In this document: positions 36,293 to 36,932 of the stretch, in pieces
How positions within the stretch are numbered: position 1 is the stretch's first letter
How the letters are laid out: every line of letters begins with the position of its first letter
NCBI GenBank assembly: GCA_003233305.1
Contig: QILI01000060.1
Location: forward strand, 1 to 36,932
DNA: 36,932 bases
Direction: 5' to 3'
DNA from: Mizugakiibacter sp.
GTDB taxonomy: Bacteria; Pseudomonadota; Gammaproteobacteria; Xanthomonadales; Rhodanobacteraceae
Program-made: the position numbers and the translations under genes
The notes under the pieces: model-generated
The model's input: only the letters and a program-made list of their open reading frames with translations
The model's database searches: none
What the model was told of the DNA's origin: nothing

Positions 36293-36932
36293 TCAACCGC
36301 CCTGGCCCTGTACCGAGCCAGTCTGGGCATCAACGTGCAAGAGTAAAATGCCACCGAGGACAAACAACACAATCACTGAAAGAATTGACAGTCTAGGATC
36401 ACGGGTGAGATAGCTGGTGAAGCCAATCAACAACGGCCCGAGAATGGCTGCAAATTCACCCAACATGTTATAGAAACCAAAAAACTCACCAGCCCGTTCC
36501 TTAGGTACCAAGCGTGCGTACAAGGCCCGCGACAACAGCTGCACCCCTCCCTGGACCAGGCCCACGGCGGCCGCCATGACATAAAACTGCCAGGCACTGT
36601 GGATTTGCGTAGCATATACCGACACCCCGATATAGATCGCCAGACCGATCAGGATGCCGCGCCTGGGACCGATACGCTCACCGATGCGACCGAAGGCCAG
36701 AGCCGCTGGCATACCGATAAACTGCACCAGCAAGACCGCCATAATCATGGTCGAGGTGGACAGGCCAATGGCTTTGCCATAATCCACGGCCATCTGGATC
36801 ACCGTGTTGACCCCGTCGATATACAACCAGTAGGCAATCAGAAACATCCACACCTGGCGATAGGTCGCGACATGCCGAAGTGTACGCCGGAACTGTTGTA
36901 CCCCCTGCCGAACCGCCTGCACGGCTCCCGCT
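36293..36932 (-). CDS. UMF1-type MFS transporter, C-terminal part (runs off right edge)
   Basis: The frame is open from the right edge to a TGA at 36293. At least 213 residues are visible, about half of a UMF1/Atg22-like permease. The visible part contains about six membrane segments and the stretch GVNTVIQMAVDYGKAIG. A loop with FGRIGERIGPRRG corresponds to the MFS loop, and LLSRALYARLVPKERAGEFFGFYNMLG is typical of this bacterial family. The substrate is unknown. The true start lies beyond the window. It converges on the second sensor gene with a 60-bp gap that has a small stem (36258-36273) but no U-tract. Confidence 0.8.
   Translation of the reverse strand, partial: AGAVQAVRQGVQQFRRTLRHVATYRQVWMFLIAYWLYIDGVNTVIQMAVDYGKAIGLSTSTMIMAVLLVQFIGMPAALAFGRIGERIGPRRGILIGLAIYIGVSVYATQIHSAWQFYVMAAAVGLVQGGVQLLSRALYARLVPKERAGEFFGFYNMLGEFAAILGPLLIGFTSYLTRDPRLSILSVIVLFVLGGILLLHVDAQTGSVQGQGG

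Overview
The window looks like a chromosomal segment of a moderately GC-rich, free-living proteobacterium, most likely a gammaproteobacterium. The main reason is the housekeeping order miaA-hfq-hflX-hflK-hflC-DUF2065-purA on one strand, followed by a diguanylate cyclase gene, a tRNA-Leu and rnr-rlmB. I cannot name a genus from sequence alone.

Layout. Positions 1-800 hold the start of an exported protein gene that runs off the left edge, its TetR regulator, and a promoter/operator typical of an efflux operon. Positions 850-6480 are a six-gene operon on the minus strand that matches the functional amyloid (Fap) secretion system of Pseudomonas in gene order and protein types: small Gly-rich exported protein, short repeat protein, large repeat protein (fibril subunit), C39-type peptidase, FapE-position protein, and outer-membrane beta-barrel with an N-terminal coiled coil. 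A textbook sigma-54 promoter sits just upstream, a 28-bp near-perfect palindrome lies about 140 bp further upstream, and the next gene (6859-8211) encodes a VpsR-like sigma-54 enhancer-binding protein. Positions 8683-10196 are a decayed IS4-family element with 20-bp terminal repeats. Positions 10288-12515 carry curA- and yqhD-like carbonyl-detoxification genes. Positions 12935-24610 are housekeeping (rlmB, rnr, tRNA-Leu, a GAF-GGDEF cyclase, purA, hflC, hflK, hflX, hfq, miaA). Positions 24722-28890 are a NiCoT-like membrane protein gene, then tdh, kbl and bpt. Positions 28904-29132 hold REP/BIME-like repeats. Positions 29333-36232 are two tandem paralogous giant sensors with the order membrane-GGDEF-globin-GAF-EAL. 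The window ends in the 3' half of a UMF1-type MFS transporter gene.

How it fits together. Three genes make or break cyclic di-GMP (one GGDEF protein, two GGDEF-EAL proteins with a predicted haem-globin sensor). One enhancer-binding protein belongs to a class that includes c-di-GMP-responsive members, and it stands directly upstream of a sigma-54-driven amyloid operon. A reasonable model is oxygen- or redox-modulated c-di-GMP controlling amyloid biofilm matrix. The link between the distant sensors and the amyloid operon is inference. The sigma-54 promoter, palindrome and gene order are visible in the sequence.
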